From: Methanosphaerula subterraneus
Lineage (GTDB): Archaea > Halobacteriota > Methanomicrobia > Methanomicrobiales > Methanospirillaceae
Direction: 5' to 3'
Length of the DNA stretch: 64,000 nucleotides
NCBI RefSeq assembly: GCF_052055875.1
Contig: NZ_CP170508.1
Coordinates: forward strand, 1,178,001-1,242,000
In this document: one piece after another, positions 34,008 to 43,087 of the stretch
Layout of the letters: every line of letters begins with the position of its first letter
Numbering within the stretch: the stretch's first letter is position 1
Translations under genes and position numbers: made by a program
The notes under the pieces: generated by a model
The model's database searches: none
What the model saw: only the letters and a program-made list of their open reading frames with translations
What the model was told of the DNA's origin: nothing

Positions 34008-36661
34008 CAGGCGACCGTGGCCCCGATCTGGATTGCAGACTCGGTCACGTCGAACGACTGCCCGGTCCCGATGATACGGTACGGCCCGGTCGTCTTGACC
34101 TCGTAGGGGTTGCCTGATGTCGCATACGGGACGATGAACTCGCCGTTCACGCTCTGCTGCCGGTAGGTGTAGGTCCTGCCGGTGTTCGTGACGACCGGCA
34201 CCTCGATCACGCCGTCTCCTTTGATATGCGCTCCTTTCACATATTCAAAGACCTTCACGTACTTGATGTCAGGGATCCCCTCCTGAGCACCCATCAGGCT
34301 CTGGGCTCCATTGGAGGGCGATTCGTGGACGAGCCGGTAATGCTGCAGGGCCGTGACCTGCTCTGCCGGCACGAAGGTGTTCGGATTTCCGACCATCGCA
34401 TGCATGCCTGCAGCGGCACGCAGGTTGTAGGCATCCGCATTCTTCCTGGCTTCGGTCGCGTTCTGACTCTCGGCCCGGGTGATCACCGGGTAACTGGTCT
34501 TGGCGGCGGCCGCGTCCCTGTACTCGATATAGTACGCCGTCGTCGGATCGGTCATCGAGCCGTCGAGGGTGTGAAGCCGGGCGATCATCGTCATGTAATA
34601 CTGCTGCTTGTTGATCGTCGTCGTCTGGTACGAACCTGAACCTGAGGAGGTCGGGGCGAGCATCGTCAGCTGGTAAGGGGTCGCCATGGCAGTGCTGTTG
34701 TACCAGGTCGACATCGCCAGGAACTTGGTGACATCCATCTCGATGTCCGTCACCACGAAGCGTGTCTTCAAGGTATCGAGGATCTTGTCAGCATCTGACT
34801 CATTGGTGGCCATGAAGTAGGCGGCTGCCCCGGTCGGTCCGGCAACCCCTTCCTGGAATGGATTTGCGTTCGGCATCCTCTCGGCGAGGAAGGTGATCAG
34901 GTGACCGTAGTCCCACCAGGACATCACCCCATACGCCTGCTCGGGATAGGTGAAGTTCTGTGAGGAGTAGATCTTCTTCATGTCCATACCGGTCGCCGGC
35001 GTCCTGGCGTTCATCCACTCGAGCGCTTCACGCCAGTCCCCGTTCATTGATACGGTATAGGAGTTCGCCGTCGTATAGGCCGGCAAAAAGTCGGAGGTTC
35101 CGTCATTGTTGAGGTCCACCAGAAAGAGCGAGAAGTAGGCAAACAGCAGGGAAGCGACGACGATCACCACAAAGATCGCAAGGTTCCCCGCGTTGATCCT
35201 CGCCGATGATGGGACGTGCTTCGCCTTCACCGGCGCCTTCTTCTGTTTTTTCGACGACCCTGTCCCGGCATCTGTGGCCGGAGCCGGCTTATCGGTCTTT
35301 TTTCCGGTGATCCCGAGCAGCAGGATCATATCCCTCCATCCCCGTTCAAGGAAGGTTGAGGCTGCGAGGCCGCCGACGACTGCGATATTGACTGCGAGGT
35401 AGTACTCGTACCTGAGATGCTGTATTGTCGCAAAGAGGATCACTGCCGACCAGATGAGGACGAAGAGGTGCTCCGGGCGGTGCTCGCTCCAGCACCGGTA
35501 GAGGAGCACGCCGAACCCGAGGAGCATCAGCAGCAGTCCGAAGTGGAACGTCGACCAGGCCGACTCGACACTCCAGCCGCGAGCCTCCTGGATGGTGGTG
35601 GACATGTAGTTCTGCCCGAAGAAGCCGAGCAGGTTCCCGATCAGTTCCCCATAGATCTGGGGCAGGGCGAGGAACAGGATCAACCCGCCGACGACTGCGA
35701 TGCCGGCCAGGGCCAGGGGATAGTAGTAGACCTCTTTCAGGTGAAGCCTCTGTGCGAGCAGGTACAGCACGGCCGTCATCACAATCAGCATCAGGTACGC
35801 CAGGGGGTGACCGAGGGTGTAGGCGGCGAACCCGAATCCCGAGGATTTTACCCCAAAGATCAGGAAGCAGACGATCGCCACACCGAAGGTGACCGCATTG
35901 ACCAGCAGCAGCGAGAAGGTCTCGTGCTTCCGGTGGACATCGACCATGAACTGGACGACCGTGAAGATTCCGACCAGCATCGCGAACAGGATCATCGTCG
36001 GCATCGCCATCAGGCCGAGGAAGTAGGCTATCCCAGCCGCAACAGAGAGAAGGGCCGGAACCTTCAGTGTCGACCGGTCCGCCGGGTCGACCGTATGGGT
36101 CCGGGTGTACCGGACCACGTAGATGTAGGCCAAGCAGAAGATCGTGCTGAAGAGGACCTCGGCGATATGGTGGTCGCTGTACCCGAAGAGGGACCGGTAG
36201 AAGTACTGGCCGGAGACCACCGAGATGAACGCCGCGGCGAACAGACCGGTCTTCCAGTTCCCGAGTACCTCCCCGATCTTATACGTGACCGGGACCATGA
36301 CGGCGGCCATCAGCGGCGGGACCAGCAGGGCGATGAAGATGATCGCAGGTCTGGTGTGGGCGCCGGTCAGCATGCAGAGGGTGGCGATGACCGTCGTGAA
36401 GAGGGGGCCCCAGAAGATATGCGTCCCAGTCGGGAAGTAGGTCATCGGGTCGAACCAGGGATAGTTCGGGAAGTTATTGAGCATCAGTTCGACGAGCCTC
36501 AGATTATAGATCGGATCGTCGCTGCTGACAAGGTTCAGAATGTCAGCGCTGCCCAGGTGCAGTGCGGGCAGAATTCGAATCCAGAGCGCAAATGCCGTAA
36601 AGACGGCAACAAGCAGTGGGATGAGATATGTCCTGTAATCTTTGAAGTCCGCTTGAGTCAT
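34007..36661 (-). CDS. aglB: Oligosaccharyltransferase AglB, copy 2
   Basis: 884 residues from the ATG at 36661, preceded by GGAGGGTCGG. Same layout as copy 1: about 12-13 membrane helices, the DDPIYNLRLVELML loop, a Lys-rich cytoplasmic insert, and the WWDYGHLIT motif. Differences cluster in the first 60 residues, the insert (PATDAGTGSSKK against PVADAAPESSKK) and patches of the C-terminal domain, notably a stretch near residues 665-690 (MATPYQLTMLAPTSSGSGS here). Both copies keep all recognisable catalytic motifs, so both are probably active, perhaps with different acceptor or timing preference. Own promoter upstream. Confidence 0.94.
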   Translation of the reverse strand: MTQADFKDYRTYLIPLLVAVFTAFALWIRILPALHLGSADILNLVSSDDPIYNLRLVELMLNNFPNYPWFDPMTYFPTGTHIFWGPLFTTVIATLCMLTGAHTRPAIIFIALLVPPLMAAVMVPVTYKIGEVLGNWKTGLFAAAFISVVSGQYFYRSLFGYSDHHIAEVLFSTIFCLAYIYVVRYTRTHTVDPADRSTLKVPALLSVAAGIAYFLGLMAMPTMILFAMLVGIFTVVQFMVDVHRKHETFSLLLVNAVTFGVAIVCFLIFGVKSSGFGFAAYTLGHPLAYLMLIVMTAVLYLLAQRLHLKEVYYYPLALAGIAVVGGLILFLALPQIYGELIGNLLGFFGQNYMSTTIQEARGWSVESAWSTFHFGLLLMLLGFGVLLYRCWSEHRPEHLFVLIWSAVILFATIQHLRYEYYLAVNIAVVGGLAASTFLERGWRDMILLLGITGKKTDKPAPATDAGTGSSKKQKKAPVKAKHVPSSARINAGNLAIFVVIVVASLLFAYFSLFLVDLNNDGTSDFLPAYTTANSYTVSMNGDWREALEWMNARTPATGMDMKKIYSSQNFTYPEQAYGVMSWWDYGHLITFLAERMPNANPFQEGVAGPTGAAAYFMATNESDADKILDTLKTRFVVTDIEMDVTKFLAMSTWYNSTAMATPYQLTMLAPTSSGSGSYQTTTINKQQYYMTMIARLHTLDGSMTDPTTAYYIEYRDAAAAKTSYPVITRAESQNATEARKNADAYNLRAAAGMHAMVGNPNTFVPAEQVTALQHYRLVHESPSNGAQSLMGAQEGIPDIKYVKVFEYVKGAHIKGDGVIEVPVVTNTGRTYTYRQQSVNGEFIVPYATSGNPYEVKTTGPYRIIGTGQSFDVTESAIQIGATVA

Positions 36662-36700
36662 CCGACCCTCCAGTTTAATAGGAGATGATCTTTTCCCACT

Positions 36701-36723
36701 GCTTATATATTTGGCATGAAACG
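36701..36723 (-). promoter_or_regulatory. Promoter of aglB copy 2
   Basis: Minus strand reads CATGCCAAATATATAAGCAG, a TATA box preceded by CGTTTC as in copy 1. Starts about 45 bases before the ATG. Confidence 0.6.
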
Positions 36724-37063
36724 GACCGTCCGTTCCCATCACCGGTCCCTGCACTGAATCTCAAGAAAGGGGAGTCGGCGGGGACGATGGCGGGAGAAGA
36801 TCCGAACAAACGAACAGGGGATCGTCCCGATCACCCGTTGGACCACGGGATGAAGGACTGGACCGGTGGAGGAACCCGGACGATCGCGATCGACGCGCCG
36901 ATGAAGGCCTGCTGCAGCCGGTCCGCCGGGAGGGGGCTGGCCTTCCAGGAGAGAGGAGAGGACGATCGGAACCGGGACCTGGTCGGGGGCACCCTCCCGG
37001 TCGGTCATCATCGTCCGGCAGGGATCTCATCCATTTATCGGGATCCATGCTGATATTCTACCC
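36724..37063. other. Intergenic region, no gene seen
   Basis: 340 bases of GC-rich sequence between the divergent aglB copy 2 and cofE. Open frames on both strands lack ribosome binding sites and protein-like composition. A TATA-like TTTATCGGG occurs near 37034, before cofE. Confidence 0.45.
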
Positions 37064-37828
37064 ATGCAACCGATCACCGTGCTTCCGGTGGAAGGTCTTC
37101 CCCTGATTCGAATCGGGGACGACCTCGAAAAGATGATCACAGATACGATCCCGCTGCAGGACGGGGACATCCTGGTGATCGCCTCGACCGTCCTCTCGAA
37201 GGCGAGGGGATACACCCGGGACCTCGCAACCATACAACCCGGGGCACAGGCCAGACGACTGGCAGCCCTGAATGGAGAGGAACCCCGGTTTGTGCAGGCG
37301 GTGCTGGATGCCACCGAGGACCTGATCCTTGAAGAGCCGTTCATCCTCTCCGCCCTGGCATGCGGACATATCGGCGTCAGGGCCGGGGTCGACCACTCCA
37401 ACATCGAGGACGGAAAAGTGATCCTGCTTCCGAGTGACCCGATGGGCGCTGCCCGTGAGGTGCAGGAGCGGATCCAGGCACTGACCGGCAGAACGATCAG
37501 GGTGATCATCACCGACACCTGCGGGCGATCCTTTCGACGCGGGCAGACCGGCCATGCGATCGGCTGGAGCGGGATGACCGCGATCCGGGACTTCCGCGGG
37601 GATACCGATCTCTTCGGCCATGAACTCGAGATCACCGAGGAGGCCGTGATCGACGAGATCGCAGGGTTCGCCAACTTCGTGATGGGCGAGAGCAACAACG
37701 GCGTGCCGGTGGTCGTCGTCAGGGGATGCGAGACCTGGTCCGGCCACGACAACCTGTACTTCAACCAGCACGAGGACCTGACACGAAGGGCGCTGACCAA
37801 CCAGGCCGCCGTGCAGCGGATGGAATAG
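37064..37828 (+). CDS. cofE: Coenzyme F420-0:L-glutamate ligase CofE
   Basis: 254 residues, normal length for archaeal CofE. Motifs: DGDILVIASTVLSKARG, CGHIGVRAGVDHSNI, LLPSDPMGAA, the nucleotide/metal loop VIITDTCGRSFRRGQTGHAI, and DLFGHELEIT. It adds one or two gamma-linked glutamates to F420-0 using GTP, giving the F420-2 used by methanogen dehydrogenases. It is transcribed alone, convergent with the Sec61 beta gene. Confidence 0.95.
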   Translation: MQPITVLPVEGLPLIRIGDDLEKMITDTIPLQDGDILVIASTVLSKARGYTRDLATIQPGAQARRLAALNGEEPRFVQAVLDATEDLILEEPFILSALACGHIGVRAGVDHSNIEDGKVILLPSDPMGAAREVQERIQALTGRTIRVIITDTCGRSFRRGQTGHAIGWSGMTAIRDFRGDTDLFGHELEITEEAVIDEIAGFANFVMGESNNGVPVVVVRGCETWSGHDNLYFNQHEDLTRRALTNQAAVQRME

Positions 37829-37861
37829 AGCAACAGTGTATCGGTAAAAAAAGGAAGACCC

Positions 37862-38023
37862 TTATTTCAGAAGATAGTTCAGGAGAATGATGATGACACC
37901 GACTGCAGCGGCAACCCCTATGACTATCATCGGCTCGATATGGATTGCCCTGCGGTCTTCACTCTCATAGTAGTTGACAAGACCGGCAGATGAGATCAAC
38001 CGTCCGCCTCTCTTTTTCGCCAT
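37862..38023 (-). CDS. secG: Preprotein translocase subunit Sec61 beta (SecG)
   Basis: 53 residues from the ATG at 38023 (a longer frame upstream is not needed). The cytoplasmic half reads AKKRGGRLISSAGLVNYYE, typical of archaeal Sec-beta, followed by EPMIVIGVAAAVGVIIILLN as the single membrane helix at the C-terminus. It is the small accessory subunit of the SecYE channel. The start lies about 25 bases after a TATA box, so the mRNA is probably leaderless. Confidence 0.92.
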   Translation of the reverse strand: MAKKRGGRLISSAGLVNYYESEDRRAIHIEPMIVIGVAAAVGVIIILLNYLLK

Positions 38024-38044
38024 ACCGATATATTTCATCTTATC

Positions 38045-38057
38045 AATATATAAATAA
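38045..38057. promoter_or_regulatory. TATA sequence serving divergent secG and amidohydrolase genes
   Basis: AATATATAAATAA can be read as a TATA box in both directions. It lies 22 bases from the secG start and 16-28 bases from the amidohydrolase start, in a 49-base divergent gap. Confidence 0.55.
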
Positions 38058-38072
38058 TCACAGAGGAGCGAG

Positions 38073-39116
38073 ATGGTGGAAGAGACCTGGTGCGGACGTG
38101 CCCTGATCGGGGAGGACTTCGAGGAACGGTGTGTGGAGATCTCGGTCCTGAATGGAAGGATACATCGCATCGAAGAGGTCCGTGCCGCACCAGAGACCTG
38201 GATCTGCCCGTCCTTTTTCAATGCCCACACCCATCTCGGCGATACTATCGCCATGGATTGCGCTGCAGAGGGCGATCTGACGGCCCTGGTGGCCCCGCCC
38301 GACGGGCTCAAGCATCGGCTGCTCAGGGCGGCGAGCCGGCAGTCGCTGGTCAGCGGAATGCACCTGAGTATCAGGCGGATGATCGGTGGCGGGATTCACG
38401 GGTTTGCCGACTTCCGGGAGGGGGGCGTCGACGGGGTGAATGCTCTGAAGGAGGCTGCTGCCGGACTCCCATGCAGGCCGGTGATCCTCGGACGAGACGG
38501 CGGGGAGGCGGTTGCCGACGGGGCAGGAATCTCAAGTGTCCGGGACTGCCCGGATGTCGAGGGGGTGGTCGCCAGAGCGCGTGCAGCCCGGAGACCGGTC
38601 GCCTTTCATGCAGGCGAACGGGACCGATTCGATGTCGACAGAGCGCTCAGTTATAACCCCGACCTGCTGGTCCACATGACGCATGCTACCGACCGACAGT
38701 TGAGAAAGGCCGCAGATCAGGGGATATCGATCGCTGTCTGTCCGCGTTCGAACTGGATGCTGGGGGTCACCGACTCCAGGGATCACCCTCCGCTGAAGAG
38801 GATGATCAACGCCGGCTGCAGCGTGCTGCTCGGGACTGACAACGTGATGTTCGTTGAACCCGACCTCTTCTCTGAGATGGCGTTCACGTCGACGATCTAC
38901 CGGATCGATCCGCGCGTATTATTGCATGCGGCGATCGACGGAGCATTGCTCACCGGCAGTTCTCCTTATCTCAAAGAAGGGAGTGCTGCAGAGTTCTTAC
39001 TGATAAATACTCAGAATACGAGTTTGATCCATTCCCAGGACATGGTGACAAGCATGGTGAGAAGGGTCGACCGATCTGTTCTCTCCAATACTCTTATAAA
39101 ACAAAAAAAGGAATAG
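38073..39116 (+). CDS. Amidohydrolase (cytosine/adenosine deaminase-like, metal dependent)
   Basis: 347 residues; start fixed by AGAGGAGCGAG upstream. Metal-binding motifs of the amidohydrolase superfamily are present: FFNAHTHLGDT (H-x-H), VAFHAGERD (His of strand 5), LVHMTHATD (His of strand 6) and LLGTDNVMF (Asp of strand 8). The pattern resembles the SAH/MTA/5'-deoxyadenosine deaminase and chlorohydrolase group, but the protein is shorter than those (about 420-440). The substrate is not predictable. It shares a divergent promoter with secG and is followed 26 bases later by the UspA gene. Confidence 0.82.
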   Translation: MVEETWCGRALIGEDFEERCVEISVLNGRIHRIEEVRAAPETWICPSFFNAHTHLGDTIAMDCAAEGDLTALVAPPDGLKHRLLRAASRQSLVSGMHLSIRRMIGGGIHGFADFREGGVDGVNALKEAAAGLPCRPVILGRDGGEAVADGAGISSVRDCPDVEGVVARARAARRPVAFHAGERDRFDVDRALSYNPDLLVHMTHATDRQLRKAADQGISIAVCPRSNWMLGVTDSRDHPPLKRMINAGCSVLLGTDNVMFVEPDLFSEMAFTSTIYRIDPRVLLHAAIDGALLTGSSPYLKEGSAAEFLLINTQNTSLIHSQDMVTSMVRRVDRSVLSNTLIKQKKE

Positions 39117-39142
39117 TACATGGCTGTTTTCCAGAGGTGCAT

Positions 39143-39571
39143 ATGTTCCACAAAGTACTTGTAGCAATAGACGGGTCCAGTCAGAGTCTGAAATCTCTGG
39201 AGCGGGCTATCGATGAGGCGAAGATCTGGAATGCCGAGCTTCATGCGATATATGTCGTCGAGATCGGACTCTTCTCATCGCTCCCGGTGGACAATACCTG
39301 GGAGGTCATGTACAGTCTTCTGGAGAAGGAAGGAAAGGAGATTCTCTCCGCCGCAACGAAGAATGCCGCCGATGTCGGGGTCGAGATGACCTTCCATCTG
39401 AAGCAGGGGCATGCCGGCCAGGAGATCATCACCCTCGCCGAAGAACTGGACGCAGACCTCATCGTGGTGGGGTCCCTTGGAAAGAGCAACATCGAACGAT
39501 TACTCCTCGGAAGTGTCAGTTCCTTTGTGGTAATGAATAGTAGAATAACGACCATGGTGGTGAGACAATAA
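39143..39571 (+). CDS. Universal stress protein (UspA family)
   Basis: 142 residues from the ATG at 39143, 4 bases after AGAGGTG. The fold is clear: KVLVAIDGSSQSLKSLERA at the start, a central helix-strand part, and the ATP-binding GSLGKSNIERLLLGSVSSFV loop matching 'G-x2-G-x9-G-S/T' near residues 112-130, with the final strand TTMVVRQ. ATP-binding Usp proteins act as stress or energy-status sensors. A four-CBS protein, another adenylate sensor class, follows after 23 bases. Confidence 0.93.
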   Translation: MFHKVLVAIDGSSQSLKSLERAIDEAKIWNAELHAIYVVEIGLFSSLPVDNTWEVMYSLLEKEGKEILSAATKNAADVGVEMTFHLKQGHAGQEIITLAEELDADLIVVGSLGKSNIERLLLGSVSSFVVMNSRITTMVVRQ

Positions 39572-39594
39572 CCGAGGCGCTTGTACAGGACTAT

Positions 39595-40413
39595 ATGACC
39601 TCCGATGTGGTCAGCGTGGAGATTCCAGGCAACCGCGACGATGTCCTGAAGATATTGAAGAGAACCGGGATCAGCGGTGTTCCGGTGATCAAGGAGGGGC
39701 GCCTGATTGGGATCATCACCAGGAAGGATCTGCTCAGAAAGCCTGACGAGACCCAGCTCGGTCTCCTGATGACGCCCGACCCGATCACGATCGGGCCCGA
39801 CGCAACGATTCGGGATGCCGCCCGGCTGCTGGTCAAGCATAATGTCCGCAGGCTCCCGGTTGTTGAGGGTGGCGCCCTGATCGGGCTGATCAGTGTATCG
39901 GACCTGATCCATGCGATCGCACACATGAAGATCACCGATGTGATCAAGGGGACCTATACCAGCCAGACCTTCGCGATCTGGGAGGAGACTCCCCTGACCG
40001 TCGTCGGCAAGGTGATGGAGATATCCGGCTTCGATGCGATCCCGATCCTTGACGCAGAGAACACCCTCAAAGGGATCATCTCTGAACGCGACCTGATCAG
40101 GTCGACGGTGATCGAGGACAGTGTCGGGGTCAGCGATTTCTCCAATGGAACCGACGATGATGAGTGGACCTGGGAGAGTATCAGGGACAATCATACGCTC
40201 AGTTACAGTATCAGCAAGGTGCAGCTCCCAAAGAAGGCGGTTAAGAACGCAATGGTGAAGAACGTGGTCGCTGTTCCGCTGAATGCCGAGGTCAGCGAAT
40301 GTGCCCTGAAGATGAAGCGGGCACGGATCGACCAGCTCCCTGTGATCAACGGGGATAAGAGGCTTATTGCGATGCTTTTTGACCGCGAACTGATAAAAGT
40401 GCTCTGTATTTAG
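39595..40413 (+). CDS. Protein with four CBS domains
   Basis: 272 residues as drawn. Four CBS motifs lie in order, about 65 residues each: VSVEIPGNRDDVL ... LIGIITRKDLL; MTPDPITI ... LIGLISVSDLI; YTSQTFAIWEET ... LKGIISERDLI; MVKNVVAVPLNAEV ... LIAMLFDRELI. Tandem CBS pairs bind AMP, ATP or SAM and regulate partners. The ATG at 39595 lies within the first motif ('DYMTSDVVSV'), and the same frame is open back to 39544 without ATG, GTG or TTG, so the true N-terminus may use an unusual start such as ATA at 39568. Likely co-transcribed with the Usp gene. Confidence 0.9.
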   Translation: MTSDVVSVEIPGNRDDVLKILKRTGISGVPVIKEGRLIGIITRKDLLRKPDETQLGLLMTPDPITIGPDATIRDAARLLVKHNVRRLPVVEGGALIGLISVSDLIHAIAHMKITDVIKGTYTSQTFAIWEETPLTVVGKVMEISGFDAIPILDAENTLKGIISERDLIRSTVIEDSVGVSDFSNGTDDDEWTWESIRDNHTLSYSISKVQLPKKAVKNAMVKNVVAVPLNAEVSECALKMKRARIDQLPVINGDKRLIAMLFDRELIKVLCI

Positions 40414-40466
40414 TACTTTTAACCAAATCTTTAAATTTCATAAGGGCTTTGTAGATTGTGCAAGCG

Positions 40467-40476
40467 CTTTTATACT
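40467..40476 (+). promoter_or_regulatory. TATA box of the proteasome beta gene
   Basis: CTTTTATACT, 35-44 bases before the psmB ATG, with GGGGTG as ribosome binding site between. Confidence 0.55.
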
Positions 40477-40510
40477 CATTATAGCGTGTTAATATTTTTG
40501 GGGTGTTTCA

Positions 40511-41146
40511 ATGTCAGAAGCTGAGACATTAAAAGGAACGACAACCATCGGGATCGTTTTTAAGGACGGCATCATTCTCGCAACAGAGAAGCGTGCCACC
40601 ATGGGAAATATGATCGCAAGCAAGCGAGCGAAGAAGGTGTATCAGGTAGCTGACCGGATTGGAATGACGACGGCTGGCGGGGTCGGAGATGCCCAGCAGC
40701 TGGCACGGATCATGACCGTCGAGTGCAACCTGTACCAGATCCGCCGCGGGCGGTCCATCTCGGTCGGTGCAGCCTCGACACTCCTGTCGAACTATCTGAA
40801 CCAGAACCGCTACTTCCCCTATTATGTACAGTTGCTGGTCGGCGGTGTCGATGCGACAGGGCCGAGTGTCTACTCGGTCGACGCCATGGGCGGTGCGACC
40901 AGAGAGGACGATATCGTCGCCACAGGCTCCGGTTCGCCGATGGCCTACGGAGTTCTTGAGGACCGGTATAAACCGGACCTCTCCCAGGACGAGGCGATCG
41001 AACTCGCAATCAGGGCGCTCCGTGCAGCAATGCGCCGGGACTCGGCGTCAGGGGAAGGGATCCACGTGGTGATCATCACCAAGGATGCTTATTCGGAATT
41101 ATCTGAAGAACGGTTACAGCAGTATACCGCTGCAGTCACCGCATAA
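40511..41146 (+). CDS. psmB: 20S proteasome subunit beta
   Basis: 211 residues. A short propeptide MSEAETLKG precedes TTTIGIVF, so self-cleavage would expose catalytic Thr10. Conserved elements follow: ATEKRATMGNMIASK with the active-site lysine region, TTAGGVGDAQ, QLLVGGVDATGP and ATGSGSPMAYG. Fourteen beta subunits form the two inner rings of the archaeal proteasome. The next gene, the aCPSF1 nuclease, begins 20 bases after the stop. Confidence 0.96.
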   Translation: MSEAETLKGTTTIGIVFKDGIILATEKRATMGNMIASKRAKKVYQVADRIGMTTAGGVGDAQQLARIMTVECNLYQIRRGRSISVGAASTLLSNYLNQNRYFPYYVQLLVGGVDATGPSVYSVDAMGGATREDDIVATGSGSPMAYGVLEDRYKPDLSQDEAIELAIRALRAAMRRDSASGEGIHVVIITKDAYSELSEERLQQYTAAVTA

Positions 41147-41147
41147 C

Positions 41148-41154
41148 TTTTTTT
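41148..41154 (+). terminator. T-tract between psmB and aCPSF1 gene
   Basis: Seven T right after the psmB stop; with only 12 bases left before the next start, it may give partial termination. Confidence 0.3.
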
Positions 41155-41166
41155 AGGACGATATTA

Positions 41167-43059
41167 ATGGTCATCGAAGAGAGGCTTAAAGAGCTCAGAG
41201 ATAAGATCAACGAGAAGGTGCCGGCAGGCATCACAGTATCGCAGGTTGAATTTGAAGGCCCGGAACTGGCCATCTATACAGACGACCCCAAGCGGTTCGC
41301 CGACGAGGCGGATCTGATCAGAATCCTGGCCCGCGACCTGCGGAAGCGGATTGTGATCAGGCCGACGATCCTCGAAGAGCCTGAGAAGGCAGTGAACGAC
41401 ATCAAGTCGGTCGTTCCCGAGGGTGCCGGCATCACTGACATCTTCTTCGATGCAGATACAGGCGAGGTGCTGATCGAGGCTGAGAAGCCGGGGGTCGTGA
41501 TCGGAAAGAACGGGGCGACCCTCCGCGAGATCACCAAGGCCATCGGCTGGACGCCGAAGGTGGTCAGGACTCCTCCGATCGAAAGTACCACCGTCAAGCA
41601 GGTCCGCCAGTTCATGCGCTCGGTCAATGACGAGCGGAAGGACTTCCTGCGGACGATCGGAAGACGGATCCACCGGGAAGTCACCAACAAGGACCAGTGG
41701 GTCAGAGTCACCACGCTCGGGTGCTGCAGGGAGGTCGGCAGGGCCGCATTCCTCCTCTCGACGCCTGAGAGCAAGGTGCTGATCGATTGCGGGGAGAAGC
41801 CCGACAACAGCAACAACGGGACGCCGTACCTGTACGTGCCTGAGATCCACCCGCTCTCGCAGCTCGATGCGGTGGTCCTGACCCACGCCCACCTCGATCA
41901 CTGTGCCCTGATCCCGCTGCTGTATAAATACGGATATGAAGGACCGGTATACAGCACCCCGCCGACCCGTGACCTCTCATCGATGCTCCAGCTCGACTAC
42001 CTCGAGGTGATCAGGAAAGAGGACAAGAAGATCCCCTACACCTCCGCTGATGTCAGGAACTACCTGAAGCACTCGATCGTGCTGAACTACGGCAGTGTCA
42101 CCGACATCGCACCGGACATCAAGCTGACCTTCCACAATGCAGGGCATATCCTCGGGTCCGCCATCGCCCACTTCCACCTCGGGGACGGGCTGTACAATAT
42201 CGCGTTCACCGGGGACTTCAACTATGGGAAGAGCCGGCTCTTCAACCCGGCCGTCTCGACGTTCCCGCGGCTCGAAGCGCTCTTTATGGAGAGCACCTAC
42301 GGCGGGGCGAACGATATGCAGCCGGCACGCAAGGACGCCGAGGAGAAACTCTACGAGACCGTCAACACGGTGCTCGGGCGTGGCGGCAAGGTGATCATCC
42401 CTGCGTTCGCAGTCGGACGGTCCCAGGAAGTGATGCTGGCCCTTGAGGAGGGGATGCGGCTCGGGAAGATCCCGAACGTCAAGATCTACCTGGACGGGAT
42501 GATCAAAGAGGCGACCGCGATCCACACCACCTACCCGGAATATCTGAACAGCGACCTCCGGAACCTGATCTTCCGCGAAGGGCTGAACCCGTTCCTGGCT
42601 GAATGCTTTGTGCAGGTCGACTCGAACGAGCTCCGTGAGAAGGTGATGGTCGGCGACCCGTGCGTGATCATCACGACCAGCGGTATGATGAACGGCGGGC
42701 CGGTCCTCGATTACCTCCACAACCTGGCCGGCGACGAGAAGAACGCCCTGGTCTTTGTCGGCTATCAGGCGGACGGGACCCTCGGCCGCAGAATCCAGAA
42801 AGGATGGCGGGAGGTCCCGCTCGGCCGGCGCGAGACGATCGTGATCAACCTGGAGATCGTGACGGTCGACGGGTTCAGCGGTCACTCCGACCGGCGGCAG
42901 CTGATGAACTATGTCGGGCATGTCCAGCCGCACCCTGAGAAGATCTTCACGATCCATGGGGACGAGAACAAGACGATCGATCTGGCCAGTTCCCTCTACA
43001 AACGCTACCACATCGAGACTCACTCCCCGATGAACCTCGAGACCTACCGGATGATCTGA
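41167..43059 (+). CDS. aCPSF1/FttA beta-CASP ribonuclease (transcription termination factor)
   Basis: 630 residues, normal length. Two N-terminal KH-type RNA-binding domains occupy about 1-145 (second one with VIGKNGATLREI). The metallo-beta-lactamase core follows, with VVLTHAHLDHCALIP near residue 240, HNAGHILGSA and FTGDFNYGKSRLF. The beta-CASP insert includes IIPAFAVGRSQEVML, and late motifs are ITTSGMMNGGP and FSGHSDRRQL, ending with the IHGDE zinc/catalytic stretch. This enzyme cleaves nascent RNA in U-rich regions and releases archaeal RNA polymerase. It is found beside the proteasome beta gene in many methanogens. Confidence 0.95.
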   Translation: MVIEERLKELRDKINEKVPAGITVSQVEFEGPELAIYTDDPKRFADEADLIRILARDLRKRIVIRPTILEEPEKAVNDIKSVVPEGAGITDIFFDADTGEVLIEAEKPGVVIGKNGATLREITKAIGWTPKVVRTPPIESTTVKQVRQFMRSVNDERKDFLRTIGRRIHREVTNKDQWVRVTTLGCCREVGRAAFLLSTPESKVLIDCGEKPDNSNNGTPYLYVPEIHPLSQLDAVVLTHAHLDHCALIPLLYKYGYEGPVYSTPPTRDLSSMLQLDYLEVIRKEDKKIPYTSADVRNYLKHSIVLNYGSVTDIAPDIKLTFHNAGHILGSAIAHFHLGDGLYNIAFTGDFNYGKSRLFNPAVSTFPRLEALFMESTYGGANDMQPARKDAEEKLYETVNTVLGRGGKVIIPAFAVGRSQEVMLALEEGMRLGKIPNVKIYLDGMIKEATAIHTTYPEYLNSDLRNLIFREGLNPFLAECFVQVDSNELREKVMVGDPCVIITTSGMMNGGPVLDYLHNLAGDEKNALVFVGYQADGTLGRRIQKGWREVPLGRRETIVINLEIVTVDGFSGHSDRRQLMNYVGHVQPHPEKIFTIHGDENKTIDLASSLYKRYHIETHSPMNLETYRMI

Positions 43060-43087
43060 TACCCAATCGAATTTCACCCCACTTTTT

